In this document: piece after piece, positions 12,950 through 23,294 of the stretch | Layout of the letters: each line of letters opens with the position of its first letter | How positions within the stretch are numbered: position 1 is the stretch's first letter | Origin: Steromphala cineraria | Taxonomy: Eukaryota; Mollusca; Gastropoda; Trochida; Trochidae | NCBI GenBank assembly: GCA_916613615.1 | Contig: OU744735.1 | Location: 46,032,468-46,096,467 of the forward strand | Direction of reading: 5' to 3' | Length of the DNA: 64,000 nt | Translations under genes and position numbers: made by a program | The notes under the pieces: model-generated | Told to the model about the DNA's origin: nothing | The model's database searches: none | The model's input: the letters and a program-made list of their open reading frames with translations, nothing else

Positions 12950-13042
12950 TGACGTCATGTGTATAATGGTTTGACGTCACTTCTACAATCAACGCGACGT
13001 CATCGCCGTCGCTAAGTTACGATCAACAATGGTATGACGTCG
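12950..13042. promoter_or_regulatory. Cluster of four CRE-like TGACGTCA motifs
   Basis: TGACGTCA occurs exactly at 12950-12957 and 12972-12979, CGACGTCA at 12995-13002 and TGACGTCG at 13035-13042. The 8-bp palindrome is the canonical CREB/ATF site. The cluster lies next to a foldback repeat, so it may be transposon-borne. No promoter or gene is visible beside it. Confidence 0.4.
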
Positions 13043-13118
13043 CCAGAAAACTCTTGAGTCATAGCCTTTTGGACATAGATTACCACATTTTCGACAACAG
13101 AGGCATATAATAAACAGA

Positions 13119-13258
13119 ATATCTTTTGTTTTGAGTGTGATACCACTTATCTCTCATCTTGTGAAGGGGTAAAGCCTATATTTTCACTCGTGAAAATACT
13201 GGCTCTACCCCGTCACTCGATGAAAGATAAGTGATATCACACTCAAAACAAAAGATAT
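13119..13258. mobile_element. Foldback hairpin element, about 65-bp arms
   Basis: The left arm begins ATATCTTTTGTTTTGAGTGT and the right arm ends ACACTCAAAACAAAAGATAT. The arms stay paired through GATAC/TCACTTATCT to a centre at TTTTCACTCGTGAAAA. A related half-motif, GAGTGTGATATCAC, lies upstream at 12903-12916, suggesting a larger degraded element. No coding capacity. Confidence 0.8.
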
Positions 13259-13259
13259 C

Positions 13260-13790
13260 CTCTTTGTATAATTAACAGTATTGTTCCCAGGTGATCAGTT
13301 GAGGGGAAAAATTTTGGTTTCTTTGGTCAGATGAGACTCTTTGCAATGGTAAATGTATCCTATTTCTCAAAATTTAAGTGACACTAGCCAAAAAGGGTGT
13401 GCACATTTTCCCCAACGGGACCCCCAAGAAATCGGTCAATATAAGAATATTTAGCAATTCTAGAATTTCCGAACTTGGTTTAAATAATCATTTAAATCTT
13501 ACTTTAGCTTCAATTTTCTATACATTAAAGATTCAAAATATGTACATATATATATATTATATTAGGTGATCAAAAGACAAATCATACAAATACCATTTAC
13601 AATACCTCCTTTTTTTAGGTATTTGAGCTATCACTCAATGTAATGTAAGGGAATGCTTGCAACAAAATATATATCTGTTCAATATCCCTCAGCTTGTATG
13701 TCACCTAATGAAGAAATAATTTCTGCCAAACAGTTTATTTTTAAAGGAGACGGAAACATTCTGCATGCACAAATAATGAATGAAAAGCTT
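13260..13790. other. Non-coding, nothing recognised
   Basis: AT-rich, with a short TA run near 13545. Confidence 0.4.
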
Positions 13791-13792
13791 AC

Positions 13793-14428
13793 AACCAGGA
13801 CATGGAAACGTTACAATTAGGACACAGACATGTTACAATCAGGACCCAAACATGTGACAATAAGAGTATGGACATGCTACAATAAGGACATGGAAACGTT
13901 ACAATTAGGACACAGACATGTTCAATCAGGACCCAAACATGTAACAATAAGGACATGGACATGTAACTAAAAGGACATGGAAACGTTACAATTAGGACAC
14001 AGACATGTTGTAACAATCAGGACCCTAAAATGTTACAATAAGCGTATGGACATGTTAAAATAAGGACATGGAAACGTTACAATTAGGACACAGACATGTT
14101 GTAACAATCAGGACCCAAAAATGTTACAATAAGCGTTACGGACATGTTACAATAAGGACATGGAAACGTTACAATTAGGACACAGACATGTTGTAACAAT
14201 CAGGACCCAAAAATGTTACAATAAGTGTATGGACATGTTACAATAAGGACATGGAAACGTTACAATTAGGACACAGACATGTTGTAACAATCAGGACCCA
14301 AAAATGTTACAATAAGTGTATGGACATGTTACAATAAGGACATGGACATGTAACTAAAAGGACATGGAAATGTTTTAAGAAAGACATAGACGTGTTCGAT
14401 GAGAAAATGGAAATGTTACAATTAGGAC
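13793..14428. repeat. Minisatellite, about 22-bp subunits in about 90-bp higher-order units
   Basis: Subunits such as GGACATGGAAACGTTACAAT, AGGACACAGACATGTTGTAA, CAGGACCCAAAAATGTTACA and ATGGACATGTTACAATAA alternate in a fixed order, giving a higher-order repeat of roughly 90 bp present about six times. A minus-strand frame stays open for about 75 codons through the array, but nothing marks it as a gene. Confidence 0.95.
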
Positions 14429-15143
14429 ACAGAAAGACCACAACACAGAGCTGACAAGAGAAGGAGGGAGTCGTGTACACGTACATACAGTATGATTGAA
14501 TGACACACCTGAGGTGAGGTGAAGGTAAACCTCTGATCCTAGGAATTCTCGGCGCTAATCTTCCTAAGCTGGTGCTAGCTCCATTAATTAATTACAACTC
14601 TAGCTTCCTGTGAATCAACATACAGACTACTAGTACACTATACTAATTATCTGCCTCAAGAGGCCAGGGTCAAGTGGAGTCCAGATATGGAATCACCAAA
14701 ATCATTATTTCCTTTAAGATTAGATGTACTTGTAAAGGTATACCGGAAAGCGTAAAAGTACCCTTGAAGAATTTCAATATCCTTTTTAAATTATCTGGTT
14801 TTTTTGCTTTCTAATTGTATGCAACACATTTCACTTCAGCTCAACTCTTGAACTTTTTAACATTGACATATTGATAATAGCATATGTATAAATATGCATT
14901 TTTATTCACAACCTTCTAATTTTCAGCCGCATTTGCCTGATAATGGTGTTATTATCTACACTGAAAAGTCACATCTTTTTGCAATAAAGAAATCATAAAT
15001 ACATATAACTTGTGTTTCTTCATTTTCTAATTTTACTTTTGAAATATTTGCTTTCAGTCACTTCGGTAATAAACAGACAAGTTCAGTGATGTTCCTAGAG
15101 GGAGTCCTGGGGAAATTTCCCCACCCTTTTTGCTTTGTGTCCC
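14429..15143. other. Non-coding, nothing recognised
   Basis: Contains a less AT-rich patch at about 14440-14690, but no supported exon. Confidence 0.4.
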
Positions 15144-15147
15144 TTAA

Positions 15148-15504
15148 AGGGGCAGTAGCACGTTTTTAGGGGTAATATAAGGTGATGTCAGGAAAATGAA
15201 AATTAATGGTTCCAATTGAAAGACAATGCATTTAAACTAAATGGAGCAGTGATAATTCAATTATATAATGTAGAATTTAGCCATGCGATTCCTTTTTCTT
15301 ACACAAAATGAATTAAAGGTGTTCACAAAAAAATGGCCGCCAATGGATTTTAGGTGAATCTTCATAGTTTGCTCTCTGACAATGGATGATTGGCTTGTGT
15401 AATGAGATTTTTGATACTACCAAAATAATACATTTAGTGTTTACATACAATTATCAGTGAAAATTTTAAAATATAAAATTATCAAAAAACGTGCTACTGC
15501 CCCT
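15148..15504 (-). mobile_element. TTAA-flanked MITE, copy 3
   Basis: Full length (357 bp), with TTAA at 15144-15147 and 15505-15508 and intact AGGGGCAGTAGCACG termini. It has the opposite orientation to copy 1: the GGTGATGTCAGGAAAATG side is at the left. Confidence 0.92.
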
Positions 15505-15508
15505 TTAA

Positions 15509-16979
15509 AATTTGGAGAAGTAGGATACTTTCACCATTGCAAGGGGTCCCATCTGCTAAAAAAAGGCAAAAATGACCCCTTTAACTGACCACCTAGGAAC
15601 AACACTGCAAGTTTTCATAACTTCATAACAAACATTACATGCAATAAGTGTGAAAGTAAGCACCAAGATCTATCACTGAGGTTTGACTTTGAGACTAAAT
15701 ACTTAGTTCTTGAGGATTTTTTAATCAGGTGATATCAAGAGCGACAAGAAACAACATGGAAAACTACATTGAGTAGACCCTATTTTGATTAGCTAGAATC
15801 CTTGCTTACCAGAAATATGACTAAGCTCTCTAAACCAACTGTTCAGAGAAAGAACATACTGGTAGTAATGGCTCAATTAGCTAACTGCTACCAGTATATC
15901 ATTATTTAGCATAAATCTGTCCAAAAAGTCCATATGCAGGAAATGCAAGGGTATATTCCAGTGTGCATGAACACAATCCATATGAAACATGTTGCTGAAA
16001 GTAACATCTTTGTTCATTTATATTTGACAACTTGATAACAACCACAATAAGAAGAAAAGTCATTCATCAGGGCTACACGTGTAAAAATCCTTGGTACTGC
16101 ATTACTGTTTAGTCTAACCCTCAATCAATCTAAATGTGTGGATAATGTACTGATACATATAGTTTATTGTCAATGAAGAACTGAATTGATTGATTGATTG
16201 AGCCAATAGCTTATTTCATACTAAGGAACTGGAGCAATTACAATGCTACAACCCAATGAAAGAGTGAAATAGAGAAGATGGTTCACTTCTAAGATCAAAA
16301 TTTTGAAGTATTAAACAAGAGAACTGCAAACAAAAAATTCTGCAAAAATTCCTAAATAAGAAAACTTGTTCCCTTATCAATCACCAAGTAAATATGTAAC
16401 TTTGTATGTAAGTAATTCTCAAATATCAAAATGTCTGAACAAGAATAACTATAACTTATGCAATGCAATTTATCAGTAAGAACCAGTGAAATCAGATGTT
16501 AGGTTTTAACGAAAAACATGCCAAAGCTTAAGACCGATAAGTGGAAATAAACTAAACTGACAACCTAATGAACTGGCAGAAATGATAAACAACAGCGGAA
16601 CAAAATAACTCAATTTTGTTTTAAGACCTGAAATAATTTATTAGTAAAAATGATTGCTACAACACCTTCATATTTGCAAACAAATGAACCAAAGAAAGAG
16701 AATATCAATACTGAAGACTGAAGTAATTAACATCAAAGATTTCTACTCCAGATATACCAGGGACCAACGATATTCAATCCCCGGGGCCTATAATGAACTA
16801 TGGTTATTTTATCTATTCACCTGCCTTGTATAGACTAACATTGTGCCCATCCCTTAATTGTAACTACTGGCTTCCACTGTATTCCCTATTATCTTATTGT
16901 AACCTTCGTCCTAATGATCATGTTATTGTTTATTTTGTTTATTAATCAAATTGATATATATATACAATAAAAACGATTT
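15509..16979. other. Non-coding, nothing recognised
   Basis: AT-rich DNA with no supported feature; probably intronic or intergenic. Confidence 0.4.
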
Positions 16980-17096
16980 GTTGAAACTTTGATGACTTTA
17001 TTCACTAGTACTTTCAACCTTTCGGTATCTTCAGGTGAATGACGTTGAGTCAGTTGTAAAGACGTCATCAAATACAATTATGACGTCACAATGCAA
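16980..17096 (-). mobile_element. Possible Penelope-like element end
   Basis: Read on the minus strand the tract contains CACCTGAAGATACCGAAAGG followed by TTGAAAGTACTAG. Tracts of the form 'GAAGAT...CGAAAGG' are typical of Penelope-like terminal regions (from memory). No coding sequence is attached. Confidence 0.3.
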
Positions 17097-17121
17097 TATA
17101 TATATATATATATATATATAT
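17097..17121. repeat. (TA)n microsatellite
   Basis: About 12 TA units. Confidence 0.95.
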
Positions 17122-18292
17122 CCCCATTCTCTGCCCATATCGTTATGTTTGAAAAGGATTAAAAAAGCTGTATCAAAATGTTGTGTTTTCAAAAATAAGT
17201 TTTTATCCATAAATATTTGTCTATATTTAAGAAAGAGAACTTGTAAACTAATAACAGGACTTCCATAATTTATCTGTTAATTCAACATCTCAAATAATTC
17301 AATCATATAATATTTTTTGGAAGTCACAAATTCAAATCACTTCAAAAATTTCAACCATGTGCCGAAAGTTGATGCTCCTATGATTCAGCTATTAATAATT
17401 TGCAAAAGAAATAATGATTGCAAGTGTCATTATATCTACTACAGAAATCAAATTAAAATATCTTTAATATGATATCATTGTGTGGTCACCTATAAAAAGA
17501 ATGCATCAATTTCACAAAATACATGTTCTTCCAATCTATCTACTATTACGGTCATGGTGCCACCAAAAGTGAAACATAATTCTACCATTGACGTTTCTAA
17601 AATCTTTTGCTCTTTTTTTTTTTGAATAATCAAATGACACTTTTTCTAAACTAATGATAAGGACAAATACTTATGCACAGTATGTTAAGGCAGCAAAAAA
17701 AAGATATCTAAATTTGATTTTTTTTTTCAGTACCAAATCACTTTTAACAAAGCAATTTGGCAAGAAAAAGAAAGACTAACAGGACAAGGACCATATTGGT
17801 TGGAAAACAGCAATGATCAGATCATAAAACATCAAAATCAAATATGCCAAATATTCCAAAGCAAAACCTCACAGAAACCACAAAGTCATTAGCAGAAGAG
17901 TCATATTGCAAAATGTCACCACAAGTCAATAAAACCCAATGAACTAGAAGAGCAGAATTCCTTAGCACAAAATGACATTAAATATGGACATAAAATTTGG
18001 GAGCGAGGACAGGGAGACAGGAAGCTGGCGACCAGCCGTTGACCCTCTCGATGGCCGTCATGTTGGTGAGTGTCCTCGAGGGTGGCCAAGGTTACCGCAC
18101 ATTATGAAGAGGACGTTTAACACAGCCCCTCTCGGCCTTCTGGCACTCGGTGAGACATTGCAGCAGACACTAACCAGGGATTATTACTGCTGATAGGATC
18201 GTCTTAAAGCATCAGATTGTACAAGGAGGGAGCTAATCTCATCCACATACATTGAATGACGAGGACATTACTATTCTCCGTCTGTCCAACAC
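17122..18292. other. Non-coding; GC-richer patch at 17995-18200
   Basis: Mostly AT-rich. The patch at 17995-18200 is GC-richer and holds a 73-codon plus-strand frame with no homology I recognise. I also looked there for the next GPSM exon on the minus strand and did not find it. Confidence 0.35.
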
Positions 18293-18616
18293 TACAATAT
18301 GATGCATGGAATAGAGACCACCTAAAATCCTCAAAACACATCTCCGGGTGCTTTAATATCAAAGCTGCGTACTACATCGTACAATGCAGACGATATTGAT
18401 TGAGGCTGGTGAGGATTAATTACAAGAGGAGAGGAAGGAACAGACTTGCTAACTCTACAGTATGATGCATGAAGTAGAGACCACCCAAATCATCAAAACA
18501 CATCTCACATGTTATTTTTCATATCAAACTCGCAGCACCCTCATAATGCAGACATATTGATTCAAGTGAGGATTATTACGAGATAAGATCTATGTACAAG
18601 AAGAGAAGGGACTAAC
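18293..18616. repeat. Two-copy tandem duplication abutting the GPSM splice donor
   Basis: Units of about 162 bp share TATGATGCATG(G/A)A, TAGAGACCACC, CAAAACACATCTC, AATGCAGAC and ATATTGATT. The right unit runs into the splice donor of the GPSM exon (18611-18616). In minus-strand sense, intron sequence immediately after the exon has been duplicated, and the second copy keeps a donor-like GTTAGC near 18445-18450. Confidence 0.75.
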
Positions 18617-18840
18617 CTGGCCAAGTTGAGGTCATGTTTGTGATACTCCAGAGCCTTCACGTACTCCTGGAGGTAGAAGTATGCGTTGCCGAGCTGACTG
18701 TAGATGGCGCTGAGGGTCTTCAGGTCGTCCGTCCCCGCCTGGACCGCTGCCTCGAAGAACTGCACACCGGTTTGACAGTCTCCAGCCTTGCAGAGCCGCT
18801 CCCCCTCTAGAGCCAGTTCCATACAGTTACACTCCAACCT
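18617..18840 (-). CDS. GPSM2: Internal exon of GPSM/LGN/Pins (first TPR region)
   Basis: Minus-strand translation runs MELALEGERLCKAGDC ... FFEAAVQAG ... LKTLSAIYSQLGNAYFYL, ending YHKHDLNLA. From memory this is nearly identical to the first tetratricopeptide region of vertebrate LGN (GPSM2) and AGS3 (GPSM1). That protein binds heterotrimeric Gi-alpha through C-terminal GoLoco motifs and links NuMA/Mud to the cortex for spindle orientation. The exon is bounded by an acceptor, TCTCTTGTAG/AGG, at 18841-18842 and a donor, CCAG/GTTAGT, at 18611-18616. Its 224 nt start in phase 0 and leave a split codon (AG), matching the conserved Arg after 'LA' in LGN. The preceding codon is TTG and no in-frame ATG opens it, so this is not the first coding exon. 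Neither the next TPR exon nor the N-terminal exon was found in the window. Confidence 0.9.
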
Positions 18841-18943
18841 CTACAAGAGAATCTGGCAATCAATACGAGAACAGCACAGAGACCTCGCTAGCTTACCACT
18901 TCCTTCAGCCGGTACCTTCACTGACGTTCCTACACAGAGGGAG

Positions 18944-19945
18944 GGCAGCACAATTAAAGGGCTCGCAGTGAGCTTACTGGGTAGACTCTCTGTATTGACG
19001 TATGGGGGGATGGGGGGGGGGATGAGGTGAGGTTGTGGGGGGAGCACAATTAAAGGGCTGGCAGTGAGCTTACTGGGTAGTCTCCCTGTATTGACGTATT
19101 GGGGAGGGGGGGGATGAGGTGAGGTTGAGGGGGGAGCACAATTAAAGGGTTGGCAGCGAGCTTACTGGGTAGACTCTCTGTATTGATGTATGGGGGAGGG
19201 GGGGTGAGGTGAGGTTGTGGGGGGAGCACAATTAAAGGGTTGGCAGTGAGCTTACTGGGTAGACTCTCTGTATTGATGTATGGGGGAGGGGGGTGAGGTT
19301 GTGGGGGGAGCACAATTAAAGGGTTGGCAGTGAGCTTACTGGGTAGACTCTTTGTATTGACGTATCGGGGAGGGGGGGGGATGAGGTGAGGTTGAGGGGG
19401 GAGCACAATTAAAGGGTTGGCAGTGAGCTTACTGGGTAGACTCTCTGTATTGATGTATGGGGGAGGGGGGGTGAGGTGAGGTTGTGGGGGGAGCACAATT
19501 AAAGGGTTGGCAGTGAGCTTACTGGGTAGACTCTCTGTATTGACGTATGGGGGAGGGGGGGTGAGGTGAGGTTGTGGGGGGAGTACAATTAAAGGGTTGG
19601 CAGTGAGCTTACTGGGTAGACTCTCTGTATTGACGTATTGGGGAGGGGGGATGAGGTGAGGTTGAGGGGGGAGTACAATTAAAGGGCTGGCAGTGAGCTT
19701 ACTGGGTAGACTCTCTGTATTGACGTATTGGGGAGAGGGGGGTGAGGTGAAGTTGTGGGGGGAGCACAATTAAAGGGCTGGCAGTGAGCTTACTGGGTAG
19801 ACTCTCTCTTATAATTGGTGCATAGGGGGGGAGCAAAATTAAAGGTCTGGCAGTGGCAGTGGCAGCTTACCCGGTAGACTGAGCTAGACTCTCTGTATTG
19901 ACGGATTGGATGAGGGATGAGGTGAGGGGAAGGGGGAGCACAATT
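18944..19945. repeat. G-rich minisatellite, about 90-bp unit, in the GPSM intron
   Basis: About eleven units share GCACAATTAAAGGG, GGCAGTGAGCTTACTGGGTA, CTCTGTATTGACGTAT and a G-rich block (GGGGGAGGGGGG, then GAGGTTGTGGGGGGAG). ACAATT recurs at 18951, 19046, 19138, 19228, 19312, 19405, 19495, 19585, 19675, 19766 and, degraded, 19835; most spacings are 90-95 bp. It starts only about 100 bp upstream of the GPSM exon's acceptor. The plus strand has several G-quadruplex-type runs per unit. On the minus strand a frame stays open for 239 codons (19050-19769), as a Pro-rich 30-residue repeat containing YVNTESLPSKL. Confidence 0.95.
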
Positions 19946-21339
19946 AAATGAATTTTTCCTAAAGAAGTTTTGTGTTTGAATGTTAGTTACTCAAATGATT
20001 CTCCTTAGAAATATAACTTTTAAATAAGTGAATTTATATCTCTCTGTAATAATGTCATATGACATGTATCGTATCGTGATACACATCATAACGAGAGGTA
20101 CCTGTAACGTGACATGAGGGGGTTCGTGGCATACAAAAAGGGGTGGGGAGGAGGAGGAAGGTGATAAGAGGATGAAGCACTATTAATGGCTAGAGTGAAC
20201 CTACTCAAAGGAACTCTTTGGGGAGGATAACTCGAGGACTGACACAGAGGGATTACTTGTATAAGTATAATGTATGGTGATCTGATTAGATTCAACAATG
20301 TTACTTTGTTTCTTTATGCGAACTGGTGCTGTAACAATGATGACTTTATGAATGATAATCGACTGGAACAAGTAAGGCCATCATAGAATGAGAATTAATT
20401 GGCCATGATGATTATTATAGCGGTCTACCAGATTCATCAATTATCACCATGTGTCTTCATGCATAATGATGATTCAAAGTTGTAGTAAAAGGGGTTCTTA
20501 GGAAATTTGCATACCCTTAATATCTCATGAAGTAGAATACTTTGCTCAAAATAGGCCAAAGTGCCCCATAAAATCGTATGAAGTAGAATACTGTGCTCAA
20601 AATAGGCCAAACTGATGGAACACTGATACTAAACTAAACTAGCAATGATGTCCGGTAACCAACTTGTTGTGCTCTAACATGCAGAGAATCTCAGTACAAC
20701 CACCAGACTATGGAGAGCAGACACTGTTTGTATTGATAGAGAGGTATAAATAGATACATCACTGTCCCTCCTATCTTCCTGCATCCTTGTGCAAAACATG
20801 TTTATCATAAAACATGATAAGGAAGACAAACCCTACTATCTCCTAATTCTTATTTATATGAAGGACAATTAAAGGGGTTTTGGCAAACTTGTTAGTAGAG
20901 ACTGGTATAGAGAAGTATAAATAGAATCAGGGTATTTTTTGTGGATATGAAATTCAATAGAATAAATTTACACATGCATACATTATTTTAGAAAATCTGC
21001 CAACACACATATAACAAAACAATTCGAATCATCATACTTGGCATCTTCGAGGTGCTATTGATAATTAAACTTTTTAATAGAGACTTGTCCAATTGATGCA
21101 AAGCAGAATACCATAAATCCTTCAATAATTGCCCAGTGATTATCAATTTCAATCTTTGATTTGACACAGTTTTTCATTTCAAAGTCCTTGTATGTTTGCA
21201 TCAGGAATTCTTTCTGTGGACATTGAGATCATTACAAATAGCAATTAATTTATCATGTATGCCAGAAGTACTCAGAAAAAGGATATATATTTGTTGACAT
21301 TGCAAAATCAAACCCAGCGACTTATCATGGTAAAAGTCT
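19946..21339. other. Non-coding, nothing recognised
   Basis: Probably intron of the GPSM gene or upstream DNA. A short direct repeat, GAAGTAGAATACT(T/G)TGCTC, occurs at about 20529 and 20580. Confidence 0.35.
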
Positions 21340-21857
21340 ATTCATAGTAGGAGTTTATTCAAGGAAGGTCTTTATTCAAGGGAGGGGTTAATTCGAGGCA
21401 GGAGTTTATTCAAGGCAAGCAATTATTCAAGACGGGCATTTATTAAAGTTTGGAATTGATTCAAGGCTGGAGTTCATTCAAAGAAGGTCTTTATTCAAGG
21501 GAGGGGTTAATTCAAGGCAGGAGTTTATTTTAGGCAAGCAATTATTCAAGACGGGCATTTATTAAAGTTTTGAGGTGATTCAAGGCAGCATTGGTTCAAG
21601 GCAGTAATAAGTTTATTCAAGGTAGGCTCTTATTCAAGGCAGGAAATTATTCAAGGCAGGCATTTATTAAAGTTTTGAGTTGAATCAAGGCAGGAGTTTA
21701 TTCAAGGCAGGAGTTGATTCAAGGACAGGCATTTATTAAAGTTTTGAGTTTATTCAAGGAAAGTGTTGATTCAATGCAGGTGTTTATTCAAGACAGGAGT
21801 TTATTCAAGGCAGGCATTTATTCAAGGAAAGTGTTTATTCAAGGCAGGTGTTATATT
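21340..21857. repeat. Minisatellite, about 22-bp TTTATTCAAGGCAGG unit
   Basis: About 23 units of the form AGTTTATTCAAGGCAGG with length variants, and a higher-order duplication (GGTCTTTATTCAAGGGAGGG appears twice, about 120 bp apart). Confidence 0.95.
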
Positions 21858-22865
21858 CCAAGATTTACGATACATGGGTTTCTCCGCCCAGCTCAATCTA
21901 TTGTCCCCTGCTGGCAGCCGGATGAAGGATGAACAGCTTATTACTGAACATACCGTTACAAAGGTCAGGACTCAATGATGCTGATTGATATGACTAGTTA
22001 TAAGCTATAAAGATTATATTTATTGATGTAGGTATTTTTGTACATTGCATAGATTGATTGAAGGAATGGAGATCCGAATGTATTGATATATGTTTATGTA
22101 TGTTGGTGAGTATTAGAACGTAAAAATGCACTTCTTATATAAAGAGATAGGCCAACACTAGTCTCTGGAAAGATATCTTACTAAATGAGCTAAGCCGCTA
22201 GAACTAAATCATTTTAAATGCTTGCTCTATCGGTGATCTAACTCATTGTTATAAAAACTTCTACATCAGGTTCTTGAAATATGAAGGATCTTGATGAAAT
22301 AATTTTTGAGAAGACATGTTCTCTACTTCACCCAAAAAAACAGCCAAAATCACAGAGCAAACAAGTCAGGAAAGATGAAGCATCATTGCATTTATTCTTT
22401 TGTGTCTAAAACAGTTGTTGTGAAAGCAAGATTTTATGGATATACAGGTAACTTCAGAGCATATTAGTCATGTGACTTTCATATCAATAAACATTGCAAA
22501 ACAAGTCTAGTTCTTAGTGTTTTTTTATGTATGATACTTGAATCCAGTCATCTATTTTAAGATTTATATCCAAGGTTTGAGAAAGGTTTTAGAAGGTTAT
22601 GTTCTTACTTTTCTGCACTGAAAACTACTTCACATATAAACAGAAAGACATCTTATCAAACAGAAGGTTTTGTGCAATTATTCAATAAAATAAATATCTC
22701 AAATGTCAGTGGTTTGCTTTCAAAATGTTTTGTACAGAGTTAGTTGTTTTTACAATGTTTTTATTATGGATGGGGTAGAGGGAAAAAACAAACATGAAAT
22801 GTTGGGGGCTTGATAATTTATAAAATTCTACATTTCCATATAGAGAAATACAAAACTGAATATTA
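21858..22865. other. Non-coding, nothing recognised
   Basis: AT-rich; no supported exon. Confidence 0.4.
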
Positions 22866-23233
22866 GGTGAGTGAGTGAGCAATATTCCAGCAATTAGCTG
22901 TGTTTCTGTATACGGGTGAGGTGAGGTGATATTTTTTTTATCGCCGCTTTCAAGAGTATTTCACTTATATTGCAGCTGCTAGTGTTATCGCAGGGAGAAA
23001 GCCAGCAACACTATTGTGGCTATGCATTGCAGTGAAACCTGCGAGCATCGGCTGGAACTAGCGAACTGTGGGTGGTACTGCACTGAAATTCAATGTAGCA
23101 TTGCACCAAAACCTGACTGCGTGTAGAACAGTTCTCTACTGCAGACAAAGTTGCCGAGCCCCTGGTGGGATTCGAACCTTGGAACTTCTGATCCGAAGTC
23201 AAACCCGCTAACCACTGTGCTATCCTGCCCTGA
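22866..23233 (-). mobile_element. tRNA-Arg-derived SINE
   Basis: On the minus strand the element starts GGGCAGGATAGCACAGTGG, with an A box TAGCACAGTGG (23212-23222) and a B box GGTTCGAATCC (23168-23178) at proper spacing. Between them TTTGACTTCGGATCAGAAG matches the anticodon arm of tRNA-Arg(UCG) as I recall it, so the head derives from that tRNA. The body continues for about 290 bp to a tail GCTCACTCACTCACC, as in gastropod SINEs. It would be transcribed by RNA polymerase III and mobilised by a LINE. The window's LINE is a candidate partner, but its 3' end is not visible. Confidence 0.85.
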
Positions 23234-23294
23234 TTCTGTATATATGCCATTTTTTAAGGATATAAGCACAATTCATTGATTAGTTCTAACTTAA

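Noticed and set aside
17972..18193. 73-codon plus-strand frame in a GC-richer patch
   Set aside because: No homology recognised, no splice signals, and not a match to the next GPSM exon on the other strand.
18617..18840. Reading the GPSM segment as starting at 18837
   Set aside because: The codon there is TTG, and a good splice acceptor lies four bases upstream. The segment is an internal exon.
19050..19769. 239-codon minus-strand frame as a gene
   Set aside because: It is confined to a minisatellite, has no recognisable domain or splice context, and is repeat-encoded. Kept only as an observation on the array.
23020..23250. 76-codon minus-strand frame
   Set aside because: It lies in the SINE, and its peptide is a translation of the tRNA-like head.
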